DNA from: Elusimicrobiota bacterium
Lineage (GTDB): Bacteria > Elusimicrobiota > Elusimicrobia > UBA1565 > UBA9628
NCBI GenBank assembly: GCA_016218575.1
Contig: JACRDN010000017.1
Location: forward strand, 62,001-126,000
Length of the DNA stretch: 64,000 nt
Direction: 5' to 3'
In this document: positions 24,966-34,429 of the stretch, piece after piece
How positions within the stretch are numbered: position 1 is the stretch's first letter
Layout of the letters: the number at the start of each line of letters is the position of its first letter
The notes under the pieces: generated by a model
The model's database searches: none
What the model was told of the DNA's origin: nothing
What the model saw: only the letters and a program-made list of their open reading frames with translations
Translations under genes and position numbers: made by a program

Positions 24966-26746
24966 AGAGCGTTTCCGAGAACGGTTCGGCGAAGGATCGA
25001 GAGGGGCACAGCACCGTTCTTGAGCACGGCGTCATGGAAGGCCTTGATGTCGAAACTGGGCCCCAGCCGGGCTTCGGACTCATGCCTCAGGGCCAGAATC
25101 TCCCGCTGGCCCACCTTGTAGGCCAGGGCCTGGCCCGGCCAGATGATGTAGCGGTCCACCTCGGCCGTGATCTCGGCCTCGGACATGGGTGTATTCTCCT
25201 TCATGAAGTCTATGGCTTGGCGGCGGCTCCAATTCATTGAGTGGATGCCGGTGTCCACGACCAGGCGGCAGGCGCGCAAGGCCTGGTCCGAGAGCATGCC
25301 CACCCTGGAGAGATCGTCCGGGTAGAGCCCCATCTCCTCGACGAGACGCTCGCTGTAAAGGGCCCAGCCCTCCACGAAGGCCGTGAAGTCCGCCTGGCGC
25401 CGGAAGGTCGGAAGGCTTCTCTGCTCCTGGGCCAAAGTCAGCTGAAGGTGGTGCCCGGGCACGCCTTCGTGGGCGGCCAGGCTGATCATGCTGAAGCGAG
25501 GCCGAGTCTCGGGCTCGTAAGTGTTGATGTAATAGATTCCCGGGCGAGAGAGGTCATCCGGAGGCTGGAAATAGCGCGCGGCGACGTCGTTTTTCTCCTT
25601 GTAATCCTCGATCGGCTTGACCACGAGGGGAGTGCGCGGCAGGAGCCCGAAATATTGGGGGAGCCTCGCCGTGGCGCTCGAAACCAAGGTCTTGGCCGTC
25701 TCTAGGATTTCCTCCCGGGTCTTGAAGAAGTTGCGCGGATCGCGGCGCACCGCCTCCAGGAAGGATGCCAGGCCCCCGTCATGGCCCATGCGGGTCGCGA
25801 TGGCCTCCATCTCCGCCCGGATGGACTTGAGCTCGGCCCGGCCCGTCTCATGAAGCTCCTCCGGGGTTTTGGCGAGAGTGGTATGGTAAAGTATTTTGAA
25901 GCGATAGGCCGCCTCTCCTCCCGGCAGGCTGGAGAGGCCGATACCCTCGGTCCGAGCCCTGGAGCGGTATTCGTTCTTGAGGAAGTCCAGGTATTCCGCG
26001 TAGGCGGGATAGACCTTCTCCCTTACCGCCGCCGCGATCTTGGCCAAGTACTTGCCCTTGAGGACCAAGGGGAGCCTGCGCCCGGCCGCGGCGTAGGGGC
26101 TCTGGTCGGCCGGGGTCTTCAGGATGGATTCCAACTGGGCGACGGTCTTGTCCACCGGAACCCGGGCCGCGACGCGCCCTTCCCGCAGGCCTTCCCTCAG
26201 ATTCTCGATATGCCTGGAGAAGTAAAGGGGAATCTCGGCCATGCGGGAGAGCATGGCCTCGGCGTCGGAGGAGGTTCTCATGGGCTGGGCCACCTCCACC
26301 ACGGTCGCGATCCAGGTCTGCGGGCCGTCCATGTGGTCCACGTCCCACTGATAGAACTTGTGGCGGGCCTCCTGGAGGCGGCGCTCGATCTCGAGCTTCA
26401 AGATGTCCCAGCTGAGTTTCTCGCTTTCCGAGAGCCGCTCGCGGTCTATGTCTTTGAGGCGTTCCAGGATATCCTGGAACGCCTGGCGCTTGGCTTTCCG
26501 CCCCTCCGGGCCGATGTCCTCGAGCTTGTCATGGTAGCGCGGGTGGCTGACGAAAGTCGCCAGCAGGGGATCGAGGCGCATCCTCGTTTCCCAGTAGTCG
26601 GCGGCGAGCTGTTCGAAGTCATGGGAGCGTTCGGTGAAAATTTGTTTGGAAGTCGCTTCTTGCGCCGGGGCCGTAGGCCCCGTTGCTTGTGCCCAGGCAG
26701 TGGAACCCAGGCGTAAGATCAGCAATACCCATAACAATAGGTTCAT
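24962..26746 (-). CDS. DUF885-family secreted protein (putative metallopeptidase)
   Basis: This 594-residue protein has a signal peptide (LLLWVLLILRLGSTAWA) and full-length DUF885 sequence. The key motif AAHEGVPGHHLQL is at residues 424-436, with His426, Glu427 and His432/433 as presumed zinc ligands, and the GWALYSERL motif follows. DUF885 proteins are predicted periplasmic or lipoprotein zinc peptidases related to M3-like gluzincins. A GAGG lies 9 nt before the ATG. It sits 4 nt after the phospholipase-D gene and 4 nt into the transporter gene. Confidence 0.92.
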   Translation of the reverse strand: MNLLLWVLLILRLGSTAWAQATGPTAPAQEATSKQIFTERSHDFEQLAADYWETRMRLDPLLATFVSHPRYHDKLEDIGPEGRKAKRQAFQDILERLKDIDRERLSESEKLSWDILKLEIERRLQEARHKFYQWDVDHMDGPQTWIATVVEVAQPMRTSSDAEAMLSRMAEIPLYFSRHIENLREGLREGRVAARVPVDKTVAQLESILKTPADQSPYAAAGRRLPLVLKGKYLAKIAAAVREKVYPAYAEYLDFLKNEYRSRARTEGIGLSSLPGGEAAYRFKILYHTTLAKTPEELHETGRAELKSIRAEMEAIATRMGHDGGLASFLEAVRRDPRNFFKTREEILETAKTLVSSATARLPQYFGLLPRTPLVVKPIEDYKEKNDVAARYFQPPDDLSRPGIYYINTYEPETRPRFSMISLAAHEGVPGHHLQLTLAQEQRSLPTFRRQADFTAFVEGWALYSERLVEEMGLYPDDLSRVGMLSDQALRACRLVVDTGIHSMNWSRRQAIDFMKENTPMSEAEITAEVDRYIIWPGQALAYKVGQREILALRHESEARLGPSFDIKAFHDAVLKNGAVPLSILRRTVLGNAL

Positions 26747-26750
26747 GGGA

Positions 26751-29726
26751 TTAATTCCTCAGGGCCGCCAAAGCGCGCGCGGCCAGGTTTCGAGCGAGAT
26801 CGAGCCCGGCCGCCGCGAGCCCGGGGTCGGGGAAGGTGGTCCGGCCCAACGTGAAGAGCCGGTCGAGCATGTCGAGGTAGCCCGCCGCGTAGCCGCTTGG
26901 GTCGGCGGGATCGCTGGGAAGAAGCGCGATGACGTCGAAGTTGTGCAGGTCGGCCGGGACCGAGGCGTTGGCCGAGCCGGTGATGACCAAGGACTTGTCC
27001 GCGACCAGGATCTTGTTGTGCTGTTTTTGGAACATGGGGTCCCCGTTGGGATCGGGGCCGTTGATGAGGCGCACCTGGATATTGTTCTCCTTCATCCATT
27101 TAGCCACGGGCACGCCCTCGATCTTGGCGAGCTTGGCCTGGCCGGCGTCCAGAATAACCCGGACCACCACTCCGCGTTTTTGCGCCGCGGCCAATGCCTT
27201 GGCCAGGGGCTCCGAGTAATACGCGAACATCGCGACATCCAGGGATTCTTGGGCGAGCCGGGTGACGCTAAGAAGAGTCTTCTCAATCCCTCCCCGGGGA
27301 GAGACGTAAACCTGGCTGAAGCGCTCGCCCCGGAATTCGACGGGTTTAAGGTCGTCCTCGGGGAAGGGCGGTATTTTTGAGATTAGTCCTTCGCGCAAGT
27401 CGGGGCGGAGGGAATGGGGGAGTCTGTTGAGCATATCCCGGCCAAAAGACTGCAGTTTCTGCGCGAAGTGCTCCAAACCCGCCTTCAGAGCCCCGCGGTC
27501 CAGCACCTTTTGGAGCTTGTCCATGTCCACGGGCTTGGCCAGGCCCCGCATGTAGCGGAAATAGCCGGCCAGGCGCGCGGTCGAATGGGGCTGGGCCAAG
27601 AGCACGACGTTCTCGAAATGCTCATTCTCGCTCTGAGGAGTCAGATTGTAGGAGCCGAAGATGGCGAGGCCGTTGCTTCCCTCTTCCTCGGTCAGGCTCG
27701 ACTCCTCCGCGTCCACGAGGAGGATTTTGGTGTGCTGAATCCCGTTGTTCTCTCCCTTCAACACCAAGATGTCGAACTTTTCCTTGATCAAGGCCAGAAT
27801 CTCGGGGCTGGGCATGCGGGGCTTGCCCGTGTGGTCCATCCCCGAGGTATAGACGTGCGAGTAGTCCGCGACTATCTCGATCTTAATTCCTCGCTCGCGG
27901 GCCCGGCGCAGGGCCTCGAGTACACCGGGCTGGTTGAGCTCGTAGATGGAAACCCTCACGGATTTTTGGGCCGCGTCGATATGAGAGACGAAGAGCCTTT
28001 CCACCGGCTCGTCGGGGCGGTGGGAGTAGATCGGGCTTTCGACGCCGTTGAAGGCGAAGGTCCTGGCCTTGATCCCGTCCCGCGGCCTCGGGAAGGAGGG
28101 CCAAGGCCGCCAAGGCGAGGCTTCCTTCAGAGCCTCGCGCTCCAACTCCTCGTCGCTGGGAAGCAGCGGCTCCTCCCCCGGCCTGGGCACGTCCTGGGCC
28201 AACGGCGAGCCCCACATGTAGCGGAAAGCGAAAACGTAGCCTAGAACCGTTTTTTTCCTATTGATATAGTGGATATTCTCGAAGTTGGCCAAGGAGGCGT
28301 GGATGGTATGGTTTCCCGAGCCGGTCTCGACCACCAGCCCGTCCAGAATCATGAGCTTGTGGTGGTTTTTTTGGGCCAAGGGAAAATCGCTCATCGGGTT
28401 GGGGCCGGAAAGCGTTTTTATGGGGATGCCGTGGTAGGCCAGCCATTGCACGAAGGGCGCGAACGCGGCTTCCTGGGCTTGCCTCTCGTCAACGACAACC
28501 TCCACCTCCACTCCCCGTTCTACATGGGCCTGGCGCAGGGCCTCCACGATCCGCCGCGAGCGCAGGGCGAAGGCCGATATTTTGATGCTCTTGCGGGCGG
28601 CCAAGATGGCCTTGACCCGCCAATCCTCAAGGGTTTTGTCGGCCAGGCGGCTCGGGGAGAATACGATGGCCGGGAGCTTGAGGTCGTTGAGGGGCACGCT
28701 CGGGCGGAGCTTGATAGGGACCGAGGCCAGGCGCCTGGGCCATTTATAGTCGGTCGCCTTGGAGGCGAGGGCGACCTCCTGGCCGAGAGAGGAAAGCCAG
28801 TTCCAGTAGAGCATCAGGCCCTGGATCCTTTCCTGTTCAATGGTGAGGTTGAAGTTCTCCCGGTGGGAATCCTCGGCGGTTCTGCTGAAATTATAGGAGC
28901 CAAAAGAGGCTATGGATTGCGCGGGCCGGCCCTTGAGGCGGGAAACCAAGGATTGCAGCAAAGTCGGCGCGGGAGGGGGATCCACGAGCATGATCTTGTT
29001 GTGCATGATCCCGTACTCGCCCAAGCCGCGCAGGACCTGTATATGGATGCCGAGGCTCTGCTCCTCATTGGAGCGTAGGAGGCTCCATATCTCTTGGCTG
29101 CGCTTGAGATTGTAGTCGGATTCGGGGTCGTAGCTGGGGAAGACATTGGAGAAATCGAGCAGGATGTGGACCTCGACCCCGCGCTGGCGGGCCCGCAGGA
29201 GAGCGTCCAGGATGTCGCGGTCCTTGAGCTCGTAAAGGGCCAAATAGAGCGAGCTCTCGGCCGAATCTATTAGGGAAATGACGTCCGGCTTGATCGGGAC
29301 ATTGGGCCGCAGGTACAGGGACCGGTATTCCCTGCCGTGGAACGTCAGCTTCTCGTAGGAGTAGCCGTCGCCGCCTCCGTCGTCGGGCGCGAGAGTCCTG
29401 GGCGGCTCCGCAGCGGCATGAGGCTCGGGAGGCGCGGCGTCGAAAACTTGGGCGAAGGGCGCGATTTGAGTCTCAAATGGGGCGTCTTCTAGCTGGGGCA
29501 AGACCAGCGCGCGCCCGGCCGAAACGGCGTAGGCACGGCTCGGCCATGCGGTTTTGAGCGACAGGCGCAGGAACTCCGCACGCGTCAGCTCCGGCGCCGG
29601 CATGGGGGCGCTCAAGCGCGTTTCATATTTGGCCGAGGGGAGCGGCCTGGGGGCGTCCAATCCCCCGGCCCGGCCCTGCGAGGCGAGGCAAACCCACAAG
29701 CCGAAGAAAAGAAACCATGCCGGCAT
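26751..29726 (-). CDS. secreted phospholipase D-like protein with four HKD motifs
   Basis: This 991-residue protein has a signal peptide (PAWFLFFGLWVCLASQGRA) and four PLD-type modules. The HxK(x4)D motifs lie at His242/Lys244/Asp249, His455/Lys457/Asp462, His665/Lys667/Asp672 and His903/Lys905/Asp910. Each is followed by the FGSYNFS-like or TGSAN-like strand typical of the superfamily. A working PLD site needs two HKD motifs, so this looks like two enzymes in one chain. Substrates could be phospholipids or nucleic acids outside the cytoplasm. The ATG at 29726 is preceded by TAGACT at 7 nt and no Shine-Dalgarno; the frame is open to 29777, but that extension lacks a signal peptide. Confidence 0.92.
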   Translation of the reverse strand: MPAWFLFFGLWVCLASQGRAGGLDAPRPLPSAKYETRLSAPMPAPELTRAEFLRLSLKTAWPSRAYAVSAGRALVLPQLEDAPFETQIAPFAQVFDAAPPEPHAAAEPPRTLAPDDGGGDGYSYEKLTFHGREYRSLYLRPNVPIKPDVISLIDSAESSLYLALYELKDRDILDALLRARQRGVEVHILLDFSNVFPSYDPESDYNLKRSQEIWSLLRSNEEQSLGIHIQVLRGLGEYGIMHNKIMLVDPPPAPTLLQSLVSRLKGRPAQSIASFGSYNFSRTAEDSHRENFNLTIEQERIQGLMLYWNWLSSLGQEVALASKATDYKWPRRLASVPIKLRPSVPLNDLKLPAIVFSPSRLADKTLEDWRVKAILAARKSIKISAFALRSRRIVEALRQAHVERGVEVEVVVDERQAQEAAFAPFVQWLAYHGIPIKTLSGPNPMSDFPLAQKNHHKLMILDGLVVETGSGNHTIHASLANFENIHYINRKKTVLGYVFAFRYMWGSPLAQDVPRPGEEPLLPSDEELEREALKEASPWRPWPSFPRPRDGIKARTFAFNGVESPIYSHRPDEPVERLFVSHIDAAQKSVRVSIYELNQPGVLEALRRARERGIKIEIVADYSHVYTSGMDHTGKPRMPSPEILALIKEKFDILVLKGENNGIQHTKILLVDAEESSLTEEEGSNGLAIFGSYNLTPQSENEHFENVVLLAQPHSTARLAGYFRYMRGLAKPVDMDKLQKVLDRGALKAGLEHFAQKLQSFGRDMLNRLPHSLRPDLREGLISKIPPFPEDDLKPVEFRGERFSQVYVSPRGGIEKTLLSVTRLAQESLDVAMFAYYSEPLAKALAAAQKRGVVVRVILDAGQAKLAKIEGVPVAKWMKENNIQVRLINGPDPNGDPMFQKQHNKILVADKSLVITGSANASVPADLHNFDVIALLPSDPADPSGYAAGYLDMLDRLFTLGRTTFPDPGLAAAGLDLARNLAARALAALRN

Positions 29727-29733
29727 GGGGCAT

Positions 29734-29739
29734 AGTCTA
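29734..29739 (-). promoter_or_regulatory. -10-like box (TAGACT) for the PLD gene
   Basis: TAGACT reads leftward and ends 7 nt before the ATG at 29726, the same geometry as other possible leaderless starts in the window. The match to TATAAT is four of six. Confidence 0.3.
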
Positions 29740-29749
29740 ACAAAGCCGG

Positions 29750-29813
29750 CGGGGCCGCAGGCTGGCCTAAGGCCCATAAAGCCTGGGGCCAGGGGGCCTA
29801 TCCGAAATTAGGC
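29750..29813. repeat. GGCC-rich intergenic repeat
   Basis: The gap between the isomerase and PLD genes is filled with GGCC-centred inverted words: CTGGCC...GGCCAG, and GGCCTA...TAGGCC with an 8-bp loop. It shares GGCCCATAAAGCC with the Lon upstream region, which has GGCCATAAAGCC near 11328. It may form a terminator for the leftward isomerase gene, but no T-tract is seen. Confidence 0.45.
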
Positions 29814-29814
29814 C

Positions 29815-30672
29815 TTATGTTCCAGCAGCTTGGGGCTTGACCTCCGCCCTCTGGCGGAGGTCCTTGAGGTAGTCGGGCAGGGCCGCCTTGACCTTCTCCT
29901 GGAGGAGCATCTGGCGCAGGTCGTCCTTGACCTTGCCGTACTCGGCGGGCACGGCGGGTTTCTTGTCGAGGGCCTGCAGGAGGTGGAAGCCCTTGGCCGT
30001 GGGAAGGAGCTTGATCTCCTCTTTCTTCATGGCGAAGGCGATGGTCTCGATGTCTGGAGGGAGCATGCCGCGCGAGACGAAGCCATAGTCGCCGCCGGTG
30101 AGCTTTCCCGTGGGGGCTATGGATTTCTCCCGGGCCAAGGCCGCGAAATCGGCGCCTTTCTGGATTTTCGCCGCGAGCTCCCTGGCCTCGGCCTCGGACT
30201 TGACGAGCATGTGCCTCAGGTGCACGGCCTCGGGGGTTCCGAGCTCCTCTCGGCGGGCCTCGAAGGCCTTCTTGAGCTCGCCTTCATTGACGGAGAGCTT
30301 GCGCTCTTGGATCAGCAGCTTCTCCTGGGACAGCTGTTCGGAAACCTCGGCCTTGAATTTCTCCAGGGAGGAGCCGAATTGCTGGAGCTGGCTCTCGAAG
30401 ACCTTGGGGTCGGCGAAGGAGCCGCGGATGCGGGCGACTCTTTTCTCGACCTCCGCGGGAGAGACCTTGAGGTTCCGGCTTTGGAAGGCCTGGCGCAGGA
30501 GGAGCTCATCGATCATCTCCTCGAGGGTCTCCGGGCCGTAGCGCTTCCACAGGCGGTCCAGCACCTCGGACTGCCGGATCGGGGTTCCGTTGACCTTGAC
30601 GACCTCTCGGTCGGACTGGGCCGATGCGGACAGGGGCATAAAAGCGGCTAAGAACGCGATGAACGGTTTCAT
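29815..30672 (-). CDS. periplasmic peptidyl-prolyl cis-trans isomerase (SurA/PpiC type)
   Basis: This is a 285-residue protein with signal peptide (PFIAFLAAFMPLSASAQS). A SurA-like N-terminal helical region (about 25-145) is followed by a parvulin domain (about 150-245: VHLRHMLVKS, GGDYGFVSRGMLPPD, KGFHLLQALDK), the usual single-parvulin chaperone layout. It would assist folding of outer-membrane and secreted proteins. The ATG has GGAGG upstream. It is divergent from the DUF971 gene. Confidence 0.93.
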   Translation of the reverse strand: MKPFIAFLAAFMPLSASAQSDREVVKVNGTPIRQSEVLDRLWKRYGPETLEEMIDELLLRQAFQSRNLKVSPAEVEKRVARIRGSFADPKVFESQLQQFGSSLEKFKAEVSEQLSQEKLLIQERKLSVNEGELKKAFEARREELGTPEAVHLRHMLVKSEAEARELAAKIQKGADFAALAREKSIAPTGKLTGGDYGFVSRGMLPPDIETIAFAMKKEEIKLLPTAKGFHLLQALDKKPAVPAEYGKVKDDLRQMLLQEKVKAALPDYLKDLRQRAEVKPQAAGT

Positions 30673-30744
30673 GGAGGCCTCCTGGGCGTCTTGCGTAAGC
30701 TACGATGATATAATATCCTTCAAAAGGCTGCCAAGACCGGGGAT

Positions 30745-31080
30745 ATGATCAACTGCGACCCTAAAAGCATCGAGAAAATAGACGACGATTCCCTGCGCAT
30801 CACCTGGGAGGACGAGCACGTAAGCCTCTACACCTTCCGATACCTGCGCCAGAATTGCCCCTGCGCCGCGTGCCGCGACGAATGGTCCGGGGAGACGCTC
30901 CTGGATCCCGAGACCGTTCCCGCCGACACCAAGTCCTCCCGCGTCGAGACGGTGGGGCAGTACGCCCTTTCCTTCTCGTTTTCCGACGGGCACGGCACGG
31001 GGATATACTCCTTCGAGGTCTTGCGCAAGCTCTGCCGTTGTCCAGAGTGCTCCTACCACTCGGGCTCCGAGACCAATTGA
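30745..31080 (+). CDS. DUF971-domain protein
   Basis: This is a 111-residue protein with the DUF971 (gamma-butyrobetaine hydroxylase N-terminal-like) fold: ITWEDEH, FRYLRQNCPCAAC, and FSFSDGHGTGIYSFEVLRKL. Cys38, Cys40, Cys43 and a second set Cys97, Cys99, Cys102 could bind zinc or an iron-sulfur cluster; two full triads are more than many DUF971 proteins have. Family members are often linked to iron-sulfur protein assembly factors. TATAAT lies about 30 nt before the ATG. It is followed after 5 nt by tryptophanase. Confidence 0.88.
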   Translation: MINCDPKSIEKIDDDSLRITWEDEHVSLYTFRYLRQNCPCAACRDEWSGETLLDPETVPADTKSSRVETVGQYALSFSFSDGHGTGIYSFEVLRKLCRCPECSYHSGSETN

Positions 31081-31085
31081 GGTTC

Positions 31086-32471
31086 ATGGACGGGCATTGG
31101 AAGACCATCATCGAGCCCTTCCGAATCAAGTCCGTGGAGCCGCTGGGCCTGACCACCCGGGCCGAGCGAGAGGAGGCCCTGCGCCGGGCTTTCTATAATA
31201 TATTCGGCATTCCGGCCGACAAGGTGCTCATAGACCTCCTAACCGACTCCGGCACCTCGGCCATGTCCTCCGAGCAATGGGCCTGCCTCATGAGGGGGGA
31301 CGAGTCCTACGCCGGGGCGCGCAGCTTCTATCTCTTCGAGAAAGCGGTGCGGGAGCTCACCGGCTACAAGACGATCCTGCCCGTTCATCAGGGCCGTGCG
31401 GCCGAGCGCATCTTGATGAGCGTGGTGGCGGGTCCCGGAAAGACCGTCATTTCCAACTCCCATTTCGACACCACCCGGGCCAACGTGGAGGCCAGCGGCG
31501 CCTCGGCCCTGGATCTGCCCGTGCCCGAGGCCTGGGACTTCGACCGGCCCGGGCCTTTCAAGGGCGACATGGACTTGCGGGCCCTGGAGTCCAAGATCCG
31601 TGAGCTGGGCCCCGAGCGCATCCCGCTCATCATCATGACCGCGACCAACAACTCCCTGGGCGGCCAGCCCGTGTCCATGCGCAACCTGCGGGAAGTCTCC
31701 GGGATCGCGCGCCATTACGGGATCCCGGTGTTCCTGGACGCGGCCCGCTTCGCGGAAAACGCATTCTTCATCAAGAAGAGGGAACCCGGCTACGCGACCC
31801 GCCCGGCCCGTGAAATCGCGCGCGAGATGTTCTCCCACGCCTCGGGCTGCCTCATGAGCGCCAAGAAGGACGCCTTGGTCAATATCGGGGGGTTCCTGGC
31901 CTTGAACGACCCGACCTGGGTGCGCAAGGCCAGGGAGCTCCTGATCTTGGGCGAGGGCTTTCCCACCTACGGAGGCCTGGCCGGCCGGGATCTCGAGGCC
32001 ATGGCTCGCGGCCTCGAGGAGATTCTCGATGAGGAATACCTCGCCTACCGTCTGCGCTCCGTGGAATACCTGGGAGACGGCCTGCGCCGGGCCGGGGTGC
32101 CCATCGTCGAGCCTCCCGGGGGACACGCGGTCTACGTCAACGCCAAGAAATTCCTGCCGCATATCCCGTGCTCCGGCTATCCGGGCCAAGTCTTGGCCTG
32201 CGAGCTGTACTTGACGGCCGGGATACGGGCCGTGGAGATCGGCTCCTTGATGTTCGGCAAGGGGAGCGGCGCGGCCTTCGTGCCCGCGCCCATGGAACTC
32301 CTGCGCTTGGCGCTTCCCCGCCGGGTCTACACCCAAAGCCACATCGATTTCGTGATCGAGGTCTTTGCCGACATCGCGCGCCGCGCGCGCTCCCTTCGGC
32401 CCCTGCGCCTTCTCGAAGGTCCTTGCGCGCTCGCCCATTTCACAGCCAAGCTCATGCCGGAGCCCGCGTAG
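31086..32471 (+). CDS. tnaA: tryptophanase (PLP beta-eliminating lyase)
   Basis: This is a 461-residue fold-type I PLP enzyme. It would split tryptophan to indole, pyruvate and ammonia. The PLP lysine lies in MSAKKDALVNIGG (residues 257-269). The C-terminal part reads YPGQVLACELYLTAGIRAVEIGS, close to E. coli TnaA (ALACELYKVAGIRAVEIGS) and unlike tyrosine phenol-lyase there. The end HFTAKLM also matches. Some positions (DALVNIGG) resemble tyrosine phenol-lyase, so that activity is the alternative. The ATG at 31086 gives the normal length; upstream in-frame codons overlap the DUF971 gene. No TnaC-like leader peptide is visible. It is followed 6 nt later by a histidine kinase. Confidence 0.9.
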   Translation: MDGHWKTIIEPFRIKSVEPLGLTTRAEREEALRRAFYNIFGIPADKVLIDLLTDSGTSAMSSEQWACLMRGDESYAGARSFYLFEKAVRELTGYKTILPVHQGRAAERILMSVVAGPGKTVISNSHFDTTRANVEASGASALDLPVPEAWDFDRPGPFKGDMDLRALESKIRELGPERIPLIIMTATNNSLGGQPVSMRNLREVSGIARHYGIPVFLDAARFAENAFFIKKREPGYATRPAREIAREMFSHASGCLMSAKKDALVNIGGFLALNDPTWVRKARELLILGEGFPTYGGLAGRDLEAMARGLEEILDEEYLAYRLRSVEYLGDGLRRAGVPIVEPPGGHAVYVNAKKFLPHIPCSGYPGQVLACELYLTAGIRAVEIGSLMFGKGSGAAFVPAPMELLRLALPRRVYTQSHIDFVIEVFADIARRARSLRPLRLLEGPCALAHFTAKLMPEPA

Positions 32472-32477
32472 ACCGCC

Positions 32478-34427
32478 ATGGACAAGACGGGCAAGATTCT
32501 TCTCATCACCACCGATAATGCCTTGGCCCAGGCTTTGGTTCCCGCCTTTTCCGGCAGGGGGTTGGAGCTCGTGGTTTCTCCCACCCCGCGCCACGCCGCG
32601 ATACAGCTCGGCTTGGCCTCCTTCGCAGCGATCGTGGCCGATTATTCCCGCATACCCGCTGAGGACCGGCAGGGCCTGCGGCGCCTGCGCCAGCAAAGCG
32701 GAGCCGCGCTTTTCACTCTCGACACCTTGGCCACGATTTCTCCATCGGAGAGCCTGCCTTTAAGAAGGGTCCCCTACCCTTTCCCCGCCGGGTTCGCCGA
32801 CCAGATACGCGCCGCGGAAAATCCCGTCGTGTTCCTGGTGGACCAAAGCCTCTTCGCCAGCCGCGCGGTGCAGAGCGGCCTCCAGATGGCCGGGGTGCCG
32901 TCGCTGGGCCTGGAAAGCGCCGAGGGCCTGGTGGAGGCATTGATGAGGCAGCCCCCGCCCACCAACCCCTCTCGCCCCCGCTCCAAGAGTTTTTGGGAAA
33001 TGCTCGGCAGCTCGCGGCCGGAGGCCTCGGAGGAGGCGCCCCGCCAGGGCCACGTGGCGGTGCTGCAGTTTCCGGCAGACCTGGCCCAAGCCGAGGCTTT
33101 CGACGCGAGCCTGCGCGAGGCCCTTCCCGGAACCGTCTGCTATCAAGTATCCAGCCTCGATCCCGTGCGGGCCGCGTCCAAGGCCGTGAGCGAGGGGGCC
33201 CCGGCTTGCCTCATGCGAGAGCAGGCTGGGCGCATCGCCGGCATTCTTTGCGAGGATTCCCGACCTCAGTCCCGTCCCAAGGAGACGGAGCGCATCCTGC
33301 TCCTCGACAACTACAAGCCGACCTTGGAAAGCCTGACCCAGACCTTGACCGCGGCCGGCTACCAGGTGACGGCCGCCATGGATGGAGAGCTGGCCTTGAA
33401 GTTGGCACGGGGCCGGGACTCCTTCCACCTGGCCGTCATCGGCACGGCCTTGGCCTACGCCCAGCAGACCGGAGCGGAGCTGGCCCAGAAGCTGCGCGAA
33501 TTGGACCCAGATCTTCGCATCATCTTCATGGTGGACCGCTACCCGGTCAAGGAGGCCCTGCAGGGGGTGAGCCAGGTGGTGGAACTGGGCCTGGACGACG
33601 CTCTGCTCAAGCCGGTGGAGGCCTCCCGGCTCCTGTTCTCGGTGCAGAGGGCCTTGGAGCGGCGCTTCCTCATCCTCGAGAATGCCCGGCTTTTCAAGGA
33701 GGTCCAGGAGTCCAACCGCAAGCTCGCCCAGATCAACGGCTTCCAGACTAAATTTTTCGCCATGGTGGCCCATGACGTGAAGAACCCGTTGGCCGCCATT
33801 ATCGGCTATTCCGAGCTTTTGGGCATGAGGCTCAAGAATCTCCCCAACGAGCTCAAATGCGCCTCCCACATCCACTCGGCGGCTCAGACCTTGACTCATC
33901 TGATCTCGGATTTGGTGGACCTGGCCGCCATTGAGTCCGGCAAGCTCCGCGTCACCTTGGAGCCCTTGGATCTGGCGGCGGTGATCCAGGAGGTGCGCTC
34001 GCGCGTGGAGGTTCCCGCGGCCCAGCGGCGCATTCGCCTCTCGGTCGAGATGCCGCCGACTTTGCCCGCCCTGTCGGGCGATCCCGCGCGTCTCGGCCAA
34101 GTCGTGCAGAATCTCTGCACCAACGCCATCCAGTACACCCCCGAGGGAGGACTCGTCACGGTGAGAGTGGACGCCGACGCATCCTTGGTCCGGGTCGGGG
34201 TGCGCGACACCGGAATCGGGATATCCAAGGAAGACCTGCCCCGCGTCTTCGAGCGCTTTTTCCAAACCCAGGAAGCCCAGAAAATGCGCAAGGCCGGGTT
34301 CGGCCTGGGGCTCAAGATCGCCCGCGAGATCATACAGATGCACGGCGGCGACATGGGGGTCGAATCCGAGCTCGGCAAGGGCTCTTTCTTCTACTTCACC
34401 CTCCCGGTTCAGAAGGCCAAATCCTGA
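32478..34427 (+). CDS. hybrid sensor histidine kinase with receiver domain
   Basis: This is a 649-residue cytoplasmic-looking protein. The N-terminal ~110 residues form a degenerate receiver-like fold (ILLITTDNALAQAL). After a linker comes a second receiver-like domain (about 275-395, ILLLDNYKPTLESL). The kinase core follows: H-box VAHDVKNPLAAIIGYSELL (His near 432), N-box NLCTNAIQYTPEGG, G1 VRDTGIGISKED and G2 FGLGLKIAREII. No membrane segments are seen. The second receiver lacks the usual acidic pair and may not be phosphorylated. It lies in a tight cluster between tryptophanase and a glycolate-oxidase-like gene, 2 nt from the latter. Confidence 0.9.
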   Translation: MDKTGKILLITTDNALAQALVPAFSGRGLELVVSPTPRHAAIQLGLASFAAIVADYSRIPAEDRQGLRRLRQQSGAALFTLDTLATISPSESLPLRRVPYPFPAGFADQIRAAENPVVFLVDQSLFASRAVQSGLQMAGVPSLGLESAEGLVEALMRQPPPTNPSRPRSKSFWEMLGSSRPEASEEAPRQGHVAVLQFPADLAQAEAFDASLREALPGTVCYQVSSLDPVRAASKAVSEGAPACLMREQAGRIAGILCEDSRPQSRPKETERILLLDNYKPTLESLTQTLTAAGYQVTAAMDGELALKLARGRDSFHLAVIGTALAYAQQTGAELAQKLRELDPDLRIIFMVDRYPVKEALQGVSQVVELGLDDALLKPVEASRLLFSVQRALERRFLILENARLFKEVQESNRKLAQINGFQTKFFAMVAHDVKNPLAAIIGYSELLGMRLKNLPNELKCASHIHSAAQTLTHLISDLVDLAAIESGKLRVTLEPLDLAAVIQEVRSRVEVPAAQRRIRLSVEMPPTLPALSGDPARLGQVVQNLCTNAIQYTPEGGLVTVRVDADASLVRVGVRDTGIGISKEDLPRVFERFFQTQEAQKMRKAGFGLGLKIAREIIQMHGGDMGVESELGKGSFFYFTLPVQKAKS

Positions 34428-34429
34428 AC

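Noticed and set aside
31239-32696. 485-codon minus-strand frame opposite tryptophanase
   Set aside because: Tryptophanase is unmistakable on the + strand, and the opposite frame has no motifs.
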